From contig JAEWWT010000010.1 in assembly GCA_023396225.1 (NCBI GenBank), positions 140,393-204,392 of the forward strand: DNA of 64,000 nt, read 5' to 3'. Shown here piece by piece: positions 53,284 to 61,302 of the stretch. This DNA is from Bacillota bacterium. Lineage in GTDB: Bacteria; Bacillota; Clostridia; Oscillospirales; Ruminococcaceae. Each line of letters opens with the position of its first letter. The first letter of the stretch is position 1. The notes below the pieces were generated by a model. It was not told where the DNA came from, did no database searches, and saw nothing but the letters and a program-made list of their open reading frames with translations. A program made the translations under genes and the position numbers.

Positions 53284-53883
53284 TTACTTTGATACTCCCC
53301 TAACCAGAATTTCAACATGGCTTTCAATGAGCATTGACTGCATTTGCTCATCCTCAACCTTTTCCTGTACTAAAGTATTGATAAGGCCAAAAATGGCAGC
53401 AATCAAAAGCATTGAGGTTATCCCTTCATCCCGTATTTCAAAGACACCAGAATTTTTCCCAGCACTTAACACATTTATCAAAAGCCCTCTGAGTCCGTTT
53501 GTCTCAGAATTGTCCTCCCTAAACAGGGATAAATTCATTCCGCTCAGCATTATTGCCTTGTATTGTTGACGGTTTTCAAGCATAGCAGTTGCAAATTTTG
53601 TGAGGCCTAGCTCAAGAGCAGCCTTGGGCTTCATCTTCTGAAGTTCCAGAGAAAGCATTGAATCACATATTCTTTTTACATTTTCGGTAATTATTATTTT
53701 TATAATTTCATTTTTATCTTCGAAATAGTTGTATATGACCCCTGGCGAGTATTCTATTCTGTCAGCTATTTTACGGATTGACAGCTTTTCAAAGCCTTCA
53801 TCAATAATAGTATCACTAGCAGCATCAAATATTTTCTTCTTAATCTGTTCTCGCTCCACAAGTCTTCTTTCTTTTATTCCCAT
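53284..53883 (-). CDS. TetR/AcrR family regulator of the adjacent membrane gene
   Basis: A 199-residue repressor. The HTH domain spans residues about 16-62: KKKIFDAASDTIIDEGFEKL, SIRKIADRIEYSPGVIYNYF and EDKNEI. The ligand domain is helical and of a type often placed with exporters. The ATG at 53881-53883 follows the membrane gene stop (53885) by 1 nt, so the two are co-transcribed, with the membrane gene first. An operator dyad covers the promoter upstream of that gene (54788-54831). It is an autoregulated two-gene unit, just past ssrA. Confidence 0.85.
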   Translation of the reverse strand: MGIKERRLVEREQIKKKIFDAASDTIIDEGFEKLSIRKIADRIEYSPGVIYNYFEDKNEIIKIIITENVKRICDSMLSLELQKMKPKAALELGLTKFATAMLENRQQYKAIMLSGMNLSLFREDNSETNGLRGLLINVLSAGKNSGVFEIRDEGITSMLLIAAIFGLINTLVQEKVEDEQMQSMLIESHVEILVRGVSK

Positions 53884-53884
53884 T

Positions 53885-54754
53885 TTAGCCTTCCTTTTTC
53901 ATAAATCTGAAATTGATAATAGTAATAATCAAAGCAACAGATGCAAAGGTTCCCATTATAGCCATCGTTCCAATACCATTTTCAGTATTGGTTATTTGCA
54001 GCATCAAGCCTTTTGAAAAAATTGCAGTCATCATAAATACCAAAAACGCCGGCACCACCGTTCCTATTATATATGCCTCAGGCTTTTTCCTGCAAAGCCT
54101 GATACCCATTAGAAATGCCAATGGCAGGACAAAAGCGAGATCTATTGCTGGGGGTACCATTGTTGTACTCTGAGCAAGATCGGTGGTGGGTATATTATTA
54201 AATAATGCAGTAGCTATTACTGGTTTGAGCCAGGTTAGTGTCATAAAGGATGATGCGGTAATCAGAAACCCACCCACCAGCTTATTTGGGTAATTATCTT
54301 TAAACAGCTCCTTGACCTTTGCTGCATTTGTTCCTTTGAGTGTTATGAAAAACATGTAAAAGCATAGACCCAAAATGGCAACATAGCATATGTAAAGCCT
54401 GTTGTACATTGCATAGAACGTATATATTCCATAAGTAAACAGAAGGTAAAGAGTAACTGCCATAAAAAACAGTCTTGCTTTGAGAATGCCTTTTCTTGCA
54501 AATACAAAGGAAATTAGAAGTGCTGGAAGTGCAAGAAACAGATTGACCATATCATGTGGAATAACCTGATATACCTGTGCTACGGTATGCATCTTGTAAA
54601 TGCCTCCGCCATACATTTTTACCACATTACCGTAAATAGTCGTAAAATTAAATTCTTGTTTAAGATTGATGGATGATATACCAATTGTTGTTGCAATAAC
54701 AACCAGTACTGTAATAAGGCCGACAAAGATGCTAATTGATTTCTTATTCTCCAT
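53885..54754 (-). CDS. Polytopic membrane protein of unknown function
   Basis: A 289-residue protein that I do not recognise, with about eight hydrophobic helices. The first (residues about 9-28) is followed by an extracytoplasmic loop (FNFTTIYGNVVKMYGGGIYK), then helices near 70-88, 94-115, 121-139, 160-180, 208-224, 233-253 and 261-283. PHDMVN and a conserved-looking MVPPAIDLAFVLPLAF stand out. The C-terminus is short and basic (FMKKEG). The partner TetR gene suggests that it exports or senses a small molecule, or is induced by one. There is no ABC or MFS motif. ATG at 54752-54754 is preceded by AAAGGGG. Confidence 0.7.
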   Translation of the reverse strand: MENKKSISIFVGLITVLVVIATTIGISSINLKQEFNFTTIYGNVVKMYGGGIYKMHTVAQVYQVIPHDMVNLFLALPALLISFVFARKGILKARLFFMAVTLYLLFTYGIYTFYAMYNRLYICYVAILGLCFYMFFITLKGTNAAKVKELFKDNYPNKLVGGFLITASSFMTLTWLKPVIATALFNNIPTTDLAQSTTMVPPAIDLAFVLPLAFLMGIRLCRKKPEAYIIGTVVPAFLVFMMTAIFSKGLMLQITNTENGIGTMAIMGTFASVALIITIINFRFMKKEG

Positions 54755-54787
54755 ATAGTAACCCCTTTTCTGACTAGAATAGTAAAA

Positions 54788-54831
54788 CTCTGAACATTGT
54801 TTATAATATCACCAATGTTCAGAGATGTCAA
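54788..54831 (-). promoter_or_regulatory. Promoter with overlapping TetR-type operator
   Basis: On the minus strand TTGACA (54826-54831) and TATTAT (54803-54808) are spaced by 17 bp. A perfect 12-bp inverted repeat, CTCTGAACATTG (54788-54799) with CAATGTTCAGAG (54813-54824) around 13 nt, brackets the -10 box and part of the spacer. Outer AATAGTA and TACTATT extend the symmetry. This is a likely site for the downstream TetR protein. Confidence 0.75.
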
Positions 54832-55042
54832 TACTATTTTAATCATAGAGCTTCTAATTAACTAAAAAGAGCGAGAGGTGCCACACCGATTCAATTAAAT
54901 AAGAAGGCGAGGTTCTATAACGAATTAATCCGTAATAATGACGTAATATGCTCGTAAAAAAACGGTAATTACGATAAAATTACTTTATTATGTATTGGAT
55001 GAACTTCAAAAAAATCTCGTGAAAATTGAATTGCATGATGTA

Positions 55043-55071
55043 TTGATTTTTTTTCACTAAATATGTATAAT
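55043..55071 (+). promoter_or_regulatory. Sigma-A promoter of the 625-residue protein
   Basis: TTGATT (55043-55048) and TATAAT (55066-55071) are 17 bp apart, 37 nt before the ATG at 55108. The rest of the spacer 54841-55042 is AT-rich with short runs such as GTAATTAC and shows nothing that I can name. Confidence 0.7.
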
Positions 55072-55107
55072 ATATTTGATATCTGTATTATAACAGGGGG
55101 GCTTTTA

Positions 55108-56985
55108 ATGGAAAACTCAGAAGATTATAGCAATAGAATCAGTAAGGATAAAGAATTTGAACAGATAATAGGTACGGATTCTGATTATATTTTAAAAGGT
55201 CTGCATAATAAAAAACATAAAAGAAAAGGTATAAGTGAAAGCCAATCTCGTTTTAATAAATTATTGTACAACAATACTGTTATATGTAAATCAAAGCAGA
55301 GTCGCAAAATTTTTAAACAGTACAGGGAGGAATGCTATAAACGCTTTAAGGAGCTGGTGGAAAGTTGTAAAAAATGTTGTGGCATTGAAGATATTTATCA
55401 AAGAGATTTTTTTGTTATAAGAGAGAGTACCTATTTAAAAATGCTTCATGGTGATAAAAATATAAATAAACACGTTAAAAAAATTACTCATGAATTAGTA
55501 GAATGTTTTCAATACTATGTGGATTCTCCGTATTTATTTACAGATGATAACTTTGGCAAGTCTTTCTTTTATATAGAGATTCACTATGAGGAATATATAA
55601 AAGGAATTCTGGTTAATTGTGATAAGTTCAAGTACGATTTTTTCCCTCATAATATTATTATCGACTCTAATGAGTTTTTGAAGTTTAAAAATGAAGTTGT
55701 GAATTCACAAAGGATATCCAAATGCATTTCTTCTCCAGATGAAAAACATTTACGACATTTCCATCATAGGAAGGTTATTATTAAAGATTATAGTAATGAA
55801 TTAATTAAGAGTATGCTAGATAATTATTTGCAGCAAGATAGGAATTTAACCTTTTCTTTTAAAAAATTTGAGTTTCTTTTAGATACTGCTACAGAATGCA
55901 ATTTGTTAACTTTATTTGGTGTCTTACTATGTGAGAAGTTTAATATTGCTAAAGTAACTAGTTTTCTGGTTATGGAAGTTAATAATATATATGAATATAG
56001 ATTAGGGCTACTTATGATAAAATTAATTTCGGAAACTACATTCAATGAAGTTCAAAATCTCAGCAATATAAATCAGCTCATTAAACAAAAATGTATAGTT
56101 TGCAATCCAGATAAAAAGCTGATAGATGAAGTAAATCAATATAATAGTAAGTGCTACTGCATTTCAAATGGCTTACAGGGAGTGTTAATTAAAGTCAAAA
56201 ATCAATCATTGAATTGCGATATTACTTATAGCAATAATAAGTATATTAATGCCTTAATAGTGGTAAGTCAACAGATAATGAGAATTGAATGCGATAATGA
56301 ACAAATAAGTCATATTCTCATTTTATTAAATAAACAAAGTTTATTATGTTTAAATTATAATATGTATAATAGTATTGCTTTTAATTCTATCTGCCAGTTT
56401 GCTTGCTCTTTATTCGATTTAACATTTGATGAATATGTATCATTTATTCAAAAAATATACAAGGGAATTTTTAAAACAGAAGCAGATATGTCATTTATAA
56501 AATATAAGCTTAATTCAGGACATCAGATTACCCTGCATAATGTTGAAAGAAAAGAAGTTGAAGTAATTGAAAAAAATAATGATATTAACATCATGGATAC
56601 TCCTGAAATATATACATCACTGTCTTGTAAAATAGTTAATCTTTTTAAATCAAGTCAAGGCGAGTGTAAAGACAAAGTGAAAAACGTGGCAATAGACTCA
56701 AATGTAGGAATCAAATATAATAAAAAGGGGAATCATTATCAACTTTACCTTACTGTAAATGAAGGTGAATTTGATCACACTCTTAAAGGAGTATTAACGA
56801 AATTGTTTGGTCAAGATATTTCTGCTGAGAAGTATAAGGAGCTTTACAATTTGATTTATAATAAGAATAAGAAAATAAACTCAAAGTATGTTTCATATAA
56901 AAATGACAGACTAACAAAATATAATATTGAAGGGTCAACAAAAGCTTATATAATTGCGTTCAAAGCTGAAAGTAAAGATACATAA
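55108..56985 (+). CDS. Unassigned 625-residue protein of the mobile region
   Basis: A soluble, very Lys/Asn/Ile-rich protein with AT-rich codons unlike the core genes, consistent with transfer. I see no known catalytic motif. Visible features are a basic start (KKHKRKGISESQSRFNKLLY), a Cys cluster (ESCKKCCGIEDIYQRDFF, about residues 99-116), a His-rich stretch (KHLRHFHHRKVIIKDYSNE, about 209-227), a helical middle with CIVCNPDKK, and a C-terminal segment NEGEFDHTLKGVLTKLFGQD. Strong SD GGGGGG 7 nt before ATG 55108. It could be a replication, regulatory or defence protein of the element. Context (recombinase downstream) shows mobility only, not function. Confidence 0.6.
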   Translation: MENSEDYSNRISKDKEFEQIIGTDSDYILKGLHNKKHKRKGISESQSRFNKLLYNNTVICKSKQSRKIFKQYREECYKRFKELVESCKKCCGIEDIYQRDFFVIRESTYLKMLHGDKNINKHVKKITHELVECFQYYVDSPYLFTDDNFGKSFFYIEIHYEEYIKGILVNCDKFKYDFFPHNIIIDSNEFLKFKNEVVNSQRISKCISSPDEKHLRHFHHRKVIIKDYSNELIKSMLDNYLQQDRNLTFSFKKFEFLLDTATECNLLTLFGVLLCEKFNIAKVTSFLVMEVNNIYEYRLGLLMIKLISETTFNEVQNLSNINQLIKQKCIVCNPDKKLIDEVNQYNSKCYCISNGLQGVLIKVKNQSLNCDITYSNNKYINALIVVSQQIMRIECDNEQISHILILLNKQSLLCLNYNMYNSIAFNSICQFACSLFDLTFDEYVSFIQKIYKGIFKTEADMSFIKYKLNSGHQITLHNVERKEVEVIEKNNDINIMDTPEIYTSLSCKIVNLFKSSQGECKDKVKNVAIDSNVGIKYNKKGNHYQLYLTVNEGEFDHTLKGVLTKLFGQDISAEKYKELYNLIYNKNKKINSKYVSYKNDRLTKYNIEGSTKAYIIAFKAESKDT

Positions 56986-57081
56986 GAGTACTGATAAAAG
57001 CATTTTTCAGAAGTTCAGATATATATTATTTTATTGAGTATATAACAATTATCTTAATAAAATAATGAAAGGATGAATTGT

Positions 57082-57261
57082 ATGCAAAATGCAATATCTT
57101 ACTCGATTTCAAGAACTGATTTGAATAATTGTAATTTTAATGAAAACAATGTTAACCTCGAAAATATTGAGGTTGAAAGAAAGACCAGTTTTCCTGAGGT
57201 AGTGCTGACTGTAATTTTTAATGTTATGCATATGGAGGAAAACATAAATGAAAAGAATTGA
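57082..57261 (+). CDS. Small protein overlapping the serine recombinase
   Basis: A 59-residue protein that I do not recognise. It is Asn-rich near the start (DLNNCNFNENNVNLENIE), with a hydrophobic VVLTVIFNVMHM segment and an acidic end. ATG at 57082 has GAAAGG 9 nt upstream; the ATG at 57073 abuts the SD. It overlaps the recombinase start by 14 nt, so the two are translationally coupled. It could be an accessory (directionality-type) factor, but that is only a guess from position. Confidence 0.55.
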   Translation: MQNAISYSISRTDLNNCNFNENNVNLENIEVERKTSFPEVVLTVIFNVMHMEENINEKN

Positions 57262-58894
57262 TGATATTCTTTCATCAGGCAAAGTTCCTATTGCTGCTGT
57301 TTATGCACGGTATTCAAGTGATAATCAGCGGGAAGAAAGCATTGATGCTCAACTTAGGGCATGCAGAGAATATGCTGCAAAAAACAGATTAAAAATTGTT
57401 GCTGAATATGTTGATAAAGCAAAGTCAGCTACATCAACTGACAACCGATCAGAATTTCTTAATATGATACGTGATTCGGAGAAATTTGATTTTGTTCTGG
57501 TACATAAGCTTGACAGGTTTGCAAGAAACCGGTCTGATAGTATAGGCTATCGTATGGAATTGAAACGCCACAATACTACGCTTATAAGCGTGTTGGAAAA
57601 TCTTGATGAGGATAACCCAGAAAGTATTATATTAGAGAGCGTACTAGAAGGAATGAATGAGTATTATTCTAAGAACCTTGCACGTGAAGTTCGGAAAGGA
57701 CTAAATGAAAATGCACTAAGATGTATTCATAATGGGGGATTACCCCCATTAGGATATGTTGTGAATCAAACTACTAAAAAACTTGAAATAGATAATGAAG
57801 AAGCCCTTGCAGTCAAGTTGATTTTTCAATGTGTACTTGACGGTATGGGCTATTCTTATATCATTCAACAGCTTAATCAGCGTGGTATTAAGACAAAGCG
57901 AGGAAAAAGCTTTGGCAAGAACTCAATCTATGAAATACTGCACAATGAAAAATACTGTGGAGTTTATGTATATAACCGTTCTCAGTCCAAAATAAACCAT
58001 TGCAGAAATTCACATAAGAGTAAGAGTGATGATGAGATTATCCGTATTGAAGGCGGTGTTCCTGCAATAATAAACAAGGAAGAATTCCAGAAAGTACAGG
58101 AAATTCTCGGGAAAAGAGCAAATAAAGTTTCAAGTAAAAAAGCAAAAGAAATATATCTTTTATCAGGTAAGATATATTGTGGAGAGTGTGGTGCAGTTTA
58201 CTGCGGAAATCGCCACAATTGCGGAAGAAGCAAAACAACTATGGTCACGTACAGGTGCAATAACCGTGTAGGTAAAACAAGCGTTGAATGTAAGAATAAA
58301 GAGGTTAATAAGAAGTATCTTGAAAGCTTTGTATTAAAGGTTCTTTCTGAAATTATATTCGATGAAAAATACATTCCAAACATCATAAGTCAATATAATG
58401 ATTATTCATTAAAGAACTCCTCATATTTACAGGACGATATTAACAGGATTGAAAAGGAAATATCAAGACTCAACAAAAAAATAGGCAATGTCACAAGCGT
58501 AATTGCAGAAACAGGTAATGCTACTCTTGTTGAAGCACTTGCAAACTTTGAAAATGAACGCAATAATCTTACAGAGCTTTTATCTGAAACGAAAGAGAGA
58601 ATGAAAGCAATAAAGATTCCTGATGAGGAAATAAATGCTGCTTTTAATAAGGCAAAGCTTATGTTTGAATCAGGAAAGCTTGCTGAGACTAAACAAATTA
58701 TCAATTTATATGTTGAGCGAATTGATGTTTATCCTGACAGGGTAGACCTGAAAATAAATCCAATAAATTTTGTATCACAGTATATTTCTGCCGGCGACAA
58801 TGCAGAACTAAGTAAAATACCTTCAGATAATTTTTCAGCTGAAAAAAGTGTTACAAGAAGAACATTAAATGAAAGAAAAAGCAGTGACAAATAG
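57248..58894 (+). CDS. Large serine recombinase (integrase)
   Basis: A 548-residue site-specific recombinase of the large serine type that integrates and excises mobile elements. The resolvase domain starts AAVYARYSSDNQREESIDAQ (catalytic Ser in ARYSSD, about residue 24), with KLDRFARNRSD (about 90-100). The recombinase domain follows (GGLPPLGYVVN, NQRGIKTKRGKSFGKNSIYEIL, NEKYCGVYVYNR). The zinc ribbon has CGECGAVYCGN...YRC...C (about 308-352), and a long coiled coil lies at about 385-500. SD GGAGG is 9 nt upstream. Attachment sites are not identified in the window. Confidence 0.93.
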   Translation: MKRIDDILSSGKVPIAAVYARYSSDNQREESIDAQLRACREYAAKNRLKIVAEYVDKAKSATSTDNRSEFLNMIRDSEKFDFVLVHKLDRFARNRSDSIGYRMELKRHNTTLISVLENLDEDNPESIILESVLEGMNEYYSKNLAREVRKGLNENALRCIHNGGLPPLGYVVNQTTKKLEIDNEEALAVKLIFQCVLDGMGYSYIIQQLNQRGIKTKRGKSFGKNSIYEILHNEKYCGVYVYNRSQSKINHCRNSHKSKSDDEIIRIEGGVPAIINKEEFQKVQEILGKRANKVSSKKAKEIYLLSGKIYCGECGAVYCGNRHNCGRSKTTMVTYRCNNRVGKTSVECKNKEVNKKYLESFVLKVLSEIIFDEKYIPNIISQYNDYSLKNSSYLQDDINRIEKEISRLNKKIGNVTSVIAETGNATLVEALANFENERNNLTELLSETKERMKAIKIPDEEINAAFNKAKLMFESGKLAETKQIINLYVERIDVYPDRVDLKINPINFVSQYISAGDNAELSKIPSDNFSAEKSVTRRTLNERKSSDK

Positions 58895-58922
58895 TCCCAT
58901 TGCACAAATTTGTAATGGGACT
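58893..58922 (+). terminator. Hairpin after the serine recombinase
   Basis: AGTCCCATT (58893-58901) pairs with AATGGGACT (58914-58922). The stem begins at the stop codon, and ATAATG rather than a T run follows. It may be a weak terminator or part of an att core, since such dyads lie next to integrase genes. Confidence 0.5.
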
Positions 58923-58973
58923 ATAATGCCTATTATGTCCTCCTGTATACACCATGTATTATCAAAATAATGA

Positions 58974-58994
58974 TATCAATATAATTAATTGATA
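58974..58994. other. AT-rich dyad, possible replication-origin component
   Basis: TATCAAT and ATTGATA (7-bp arms, 7-nt spacer) stand in a 240-bp very AT-rich region just ahead of a replication initiator gene, with GATATATATC a few bases further. Origins of rolling-circle type often sit there. The sequence shows only the dyads; the function is an inference. Confidence 0.25.
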
Positions 58995-59162
58995 GTACTT
59001 ATAGATAAATGATATATATCAACCTATTACAATATAGTAATAGTTACATAGTGTAAGTATATAAGTCATAACCATATATCCAATAATTTTCACTATGAAT
59101 ATGTTGTTGTATTTTTTTATCCATGATACTACAAGATGTTAATATGAGAGGAGAGAATTTTT

Positions 59163-60254
59163 ATGAATCTTGAAATAAGAAATAATGGATTTGGAATACA
59201 TACATTATTGCTAGGATATATGAATCTAAGATATGAAGAGTATAACAGACTTTTTAATATGATTAAAGATAATATAGTGTGCAGAGAAAATGATTATAGC
59301 TACATAAGAAGTAATTATTTTTGTTCAGATTGTATTAGTGGAATATTTTTGGAACTCTATAAAAAGAATAATCATTACTATATGACAGTATTTACTAATC
59401 CGAAAACGCTACTTGAGAATATCTGTTGCAAGTATGATATATTATTTCAGACAGACCTGAATCAGGTAAATACTTTAGTGGAAAAAATTAATGTGGCACT
59501 TAAAAAGATATCTGACAACGATAACATTTATACTTTTGATAATGCTATTTTATCAAGGGTTGATCTTTGCGTTAATTATGAGTTCAATAATGAGTACATA
59601 GTTAAGCAATATCTGAAATTAGCTGATAGGTCTGTAAGAGCAGATAAGGATAACAGACGCTATTTTAAAGATGAGGATGGCTTACTTGATTTTGAAAGAA
59701 ATAGCCACAGTTTTGATGTGCAGAATTCAAACTTTGAACTTACGATGTATGACAAAAGGTATCAGCTTGTACAATATGGGCAAGAAAAAAACTTAAATAA
59801 AGAATATGGAAATATTCTTCGTATTGAAGTTAAACTTAAAAGACGAATGATATATACTCATTTTAGTAATATTAAAAGTAATATTGACAAGTTAAAGTCT
59901 ATATTGATGAACTCATCAAATATCATGATTAATAATATTGCCCCGCTTTTTTATCCTGGTGACTATTATACAATAGAACTAGGTTTGAAAAGGATTTGTG
60001 ATACTACATACCTTTCTAATACTAAGAATATTATGTGTGAATTGTTTTTAGAGAAAATTAACATAGAAAGAGCGTATAATTCTGCAAGAGTTGAGTTCAA
60101 TCTGTCTGATAAGCAGATATCAACTCTTAAGCAGAATTTTCAGAAAATCAGCTTAAATCCTAGCAAGATAACACAGAAAGATGCTAAAAAGGGATCTGCG
60201 TTTTTGCCTGGGTTTGTAGAGCTTTTAAAAATAACAGAGAAATCATTTATATAG
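59163..60254 (+). CDS. Replication initiation protein (Rep_trans / phage CRI-like)
   Basis: A 363-residue protein. The motif series LSRVDLCVNYEF (about residues 137-148), FELTMYDKRYQLVQYG (about 191-206) and ILRIEVKLKRR (about 218-228) follows the R(V/I)DL / YDK / R(I/V)E pattern of replication initiators of rolling-circle plasmids and filamentous or CRI-type phages. A catalytic Tyr cannot be pinned down with certainty. SD GAGAGGAGAG precedes the ATG. The gene has low GC like its neighbours. Its presence with two recombinases suggests an integrating element able to replicate. Confidence 0.65.
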   Translation: MNLEIRNNGFGIHTLLLGYMNLRYEEYNRLFNMIKDNIVCRENDYSYIRSNYFCSDCISGIFLELYKKNNHYYMTVFTNPKTLLENICCKYDILFQTDLNQVNTLVEKINVALKKISDNDNIYTFDNAILSRVDLCVNYEFNNEYIVKQYLKLADRSVRADKDNRRYFKDEDGLLDFERNSHSFDVQNSNFELTMYDKRYQLVQYGQEKNLNKEYGNILRIEVKLKRRMIYTHFSNIKSNIDKLKSILMNSSNIMINNIAPLFYPGDYYTIELGLKRICDTTYLSNTKNIMCELFLEKINIERAYNSARVEFNLSDKQISTLKQNFQKISLNPSKITQKDAKKGSAFLPGFVELLKITEKSFI

Positions 60255-60343
60255 AAATAAGGCTGATATTACTTATTTTATTTTTCAGCAAACTAAGATT
60301 CTGAAAAAAACTTTGTAAATGCATTAAAGACAATGTTTTCTTA

Positions 60344-60898
60344 TCACATGTCATTTACCCTCCTATAAAACGTACTTTTCTTAATCCCCAGCTTCTTCAT
60401 AAACTCCTGAGCAGTTATTTCTTTCCGCTTCCACTTAGGATAAAGCTCAGCCCATATCTGTTCATCTACAGCTATGGGCTTCCTTCCACTGTATTTTCCC
60501 TGAGCCTTTGCAATAGCAATGCCTTCCTTCTGCCGGTCTAGAATGTATCCACGCTCAAGTTCTGCTACAGCAGCAAAGACTGTCAGCATAAACTTGCCTG
60601 CAGGAGTAGTTGTATCAATGCTCTCTTTTCTACTGATAAACTCAACACCCTTTTCATTGAGCAGGTCAATAAGCTCGAGCAGGTCCTTGGTGTTTCTTGC
60701 AAACCTTGATATAGATTCAACAATAACTGTATCACCTGAACGTACATATGAAAGCATCTCTTTTATCTGAGGTCTTTCTTTTGTTTTACCTGACATCCTG
60801 TCAATGTATATTTTATCAACATCAAGCTGTTCCATCAGGACTTCCTGACGAGCTGTATTCTGATCTTCTGATGATACTCGAATATATCCAACTTTCAT
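60344..60898 (-). CDS. Small serine recombinase (resolvase/invertase)
   Basis: A 184-residue enzyme. The catalytic domain starts KVGYIRVSSEDQNTARQEVL (active Ser in RVSSEDQ, about residue 9-10), with the E-helix region VIVESISRFARNTKDL (about 58-73) and AAVAELERGYILDRQKEGI (about 112-130). The C-terminal helix-turn-helix is ITAQEFMKKLGIKKSTFYRR. The size fits Tn3-type resolvases or invertases. ATG at 60896-60898 has AGGGAGAG upstream. It may resolve multimers or flip DNA in the element. A dyad about 70 bp upstream (60969-61003) could be a res subsite. Confidence 0.92.
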   Translation of the reverse strand: MKVGYIRVSSEDQNTARQEVLMEQLDVDKIYIDRMSGKTKERPQIKEMLSYVRSGDTVIVESISRFARNTKDLLELIDLLNEKGVEFISRKESIDTTTPAGKFMLTVFAAVAELERGYILDRQKEGIAIAKAQGKYSGRKPIAVDEQIWAELYPKWKRKEITAQEFMKKLGIKKSTFYRRVNDM

Positions 60899-60968
60899 TT
60901 TCTCTCCCTTCTGTTCCAATAGAGCCTGTTTTTCTTTGGAACGCTCCAAAACTAAAAAACCGATTCTA

Positions 60969-61003
60969 GTGAAACGCTTTTTACACCTTTTCAGATGTTT
61001 CAC
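60969..61003. repeat. GTGAAAC/GTTTCAC dyad upstream of the resolvase gene
   Basis: 7-bp arms (60969-60975 and 60997-61003) span 35 bp. A second short dyad, TTGGA/TCCAA, lies closer to the gene. Resolvase binding sites are about 28-34 bp dyads next to the gene, so this is a candidate res site, not more. Confidence 0.35.
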
Positions 61004-61031
61004 AAGAGTGTACCCTAAAGAAACGACATCT

Positions 61032-61235
61032 TCATTCTACAGTAAATCTATCCACTTCAGCATTGATTGCTAATGAGGACCCATTTTCCCATTTAACATG
61101 AATCTGACCCATATCATCTATATAAACTACTTTCCCTTTCAATCCTCTTGGCATCTGTGGTTCTCCATCCATATATATTAATGATATCGTTATTCCAGGA
61201 ACAATATTTTTGTCTCTTTCATTATCTTTTTTCAT
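61032..61235 (-). CDS. DUF4314 family protein
   Basis: A 67-residue small beta-barrel (SH3-like) protein. The pattern PGITISLIYMDGEPQMPRGL, KGKVVYIDDMGQIHVKWENG, SSLAINAEVDRF is that of DUF4314, where a G-x-V-x-x-(I/V)-D-D-x-G-Q-I-H-V-x-W core repeats in many mobile elements of Firmicutes. The function is not known. The ATG at 61233-61235 has AAGGAG 9 nt upstream. It is the last gene of the run DUF960, amidoligase, amidotransferase, DUF4314 on the minus strand. Confidence 0.82.
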   Translation of the reverse strand: MKKDNERDKNIVPGITISLIYMDGEPQMPRGLKGKVVYIDDMGQIHVKWENGSSLAINAEVDRFTVE

Positions 61236-61302
61236 TCTTAAATACTCCTTCTTGATAAGAATTCCCCCGTGTATACTTTCTGATGTATACACGGGTTTCT
61301 AT

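Noticed and set aside
57262..58894. CRISPR array or tRNA genes in the mobile region and elsewhere
   Set aside because: No regularly spaced direct repeats and no cloverleaf other than the tRNA-like part of tmRNA were seen in the window.
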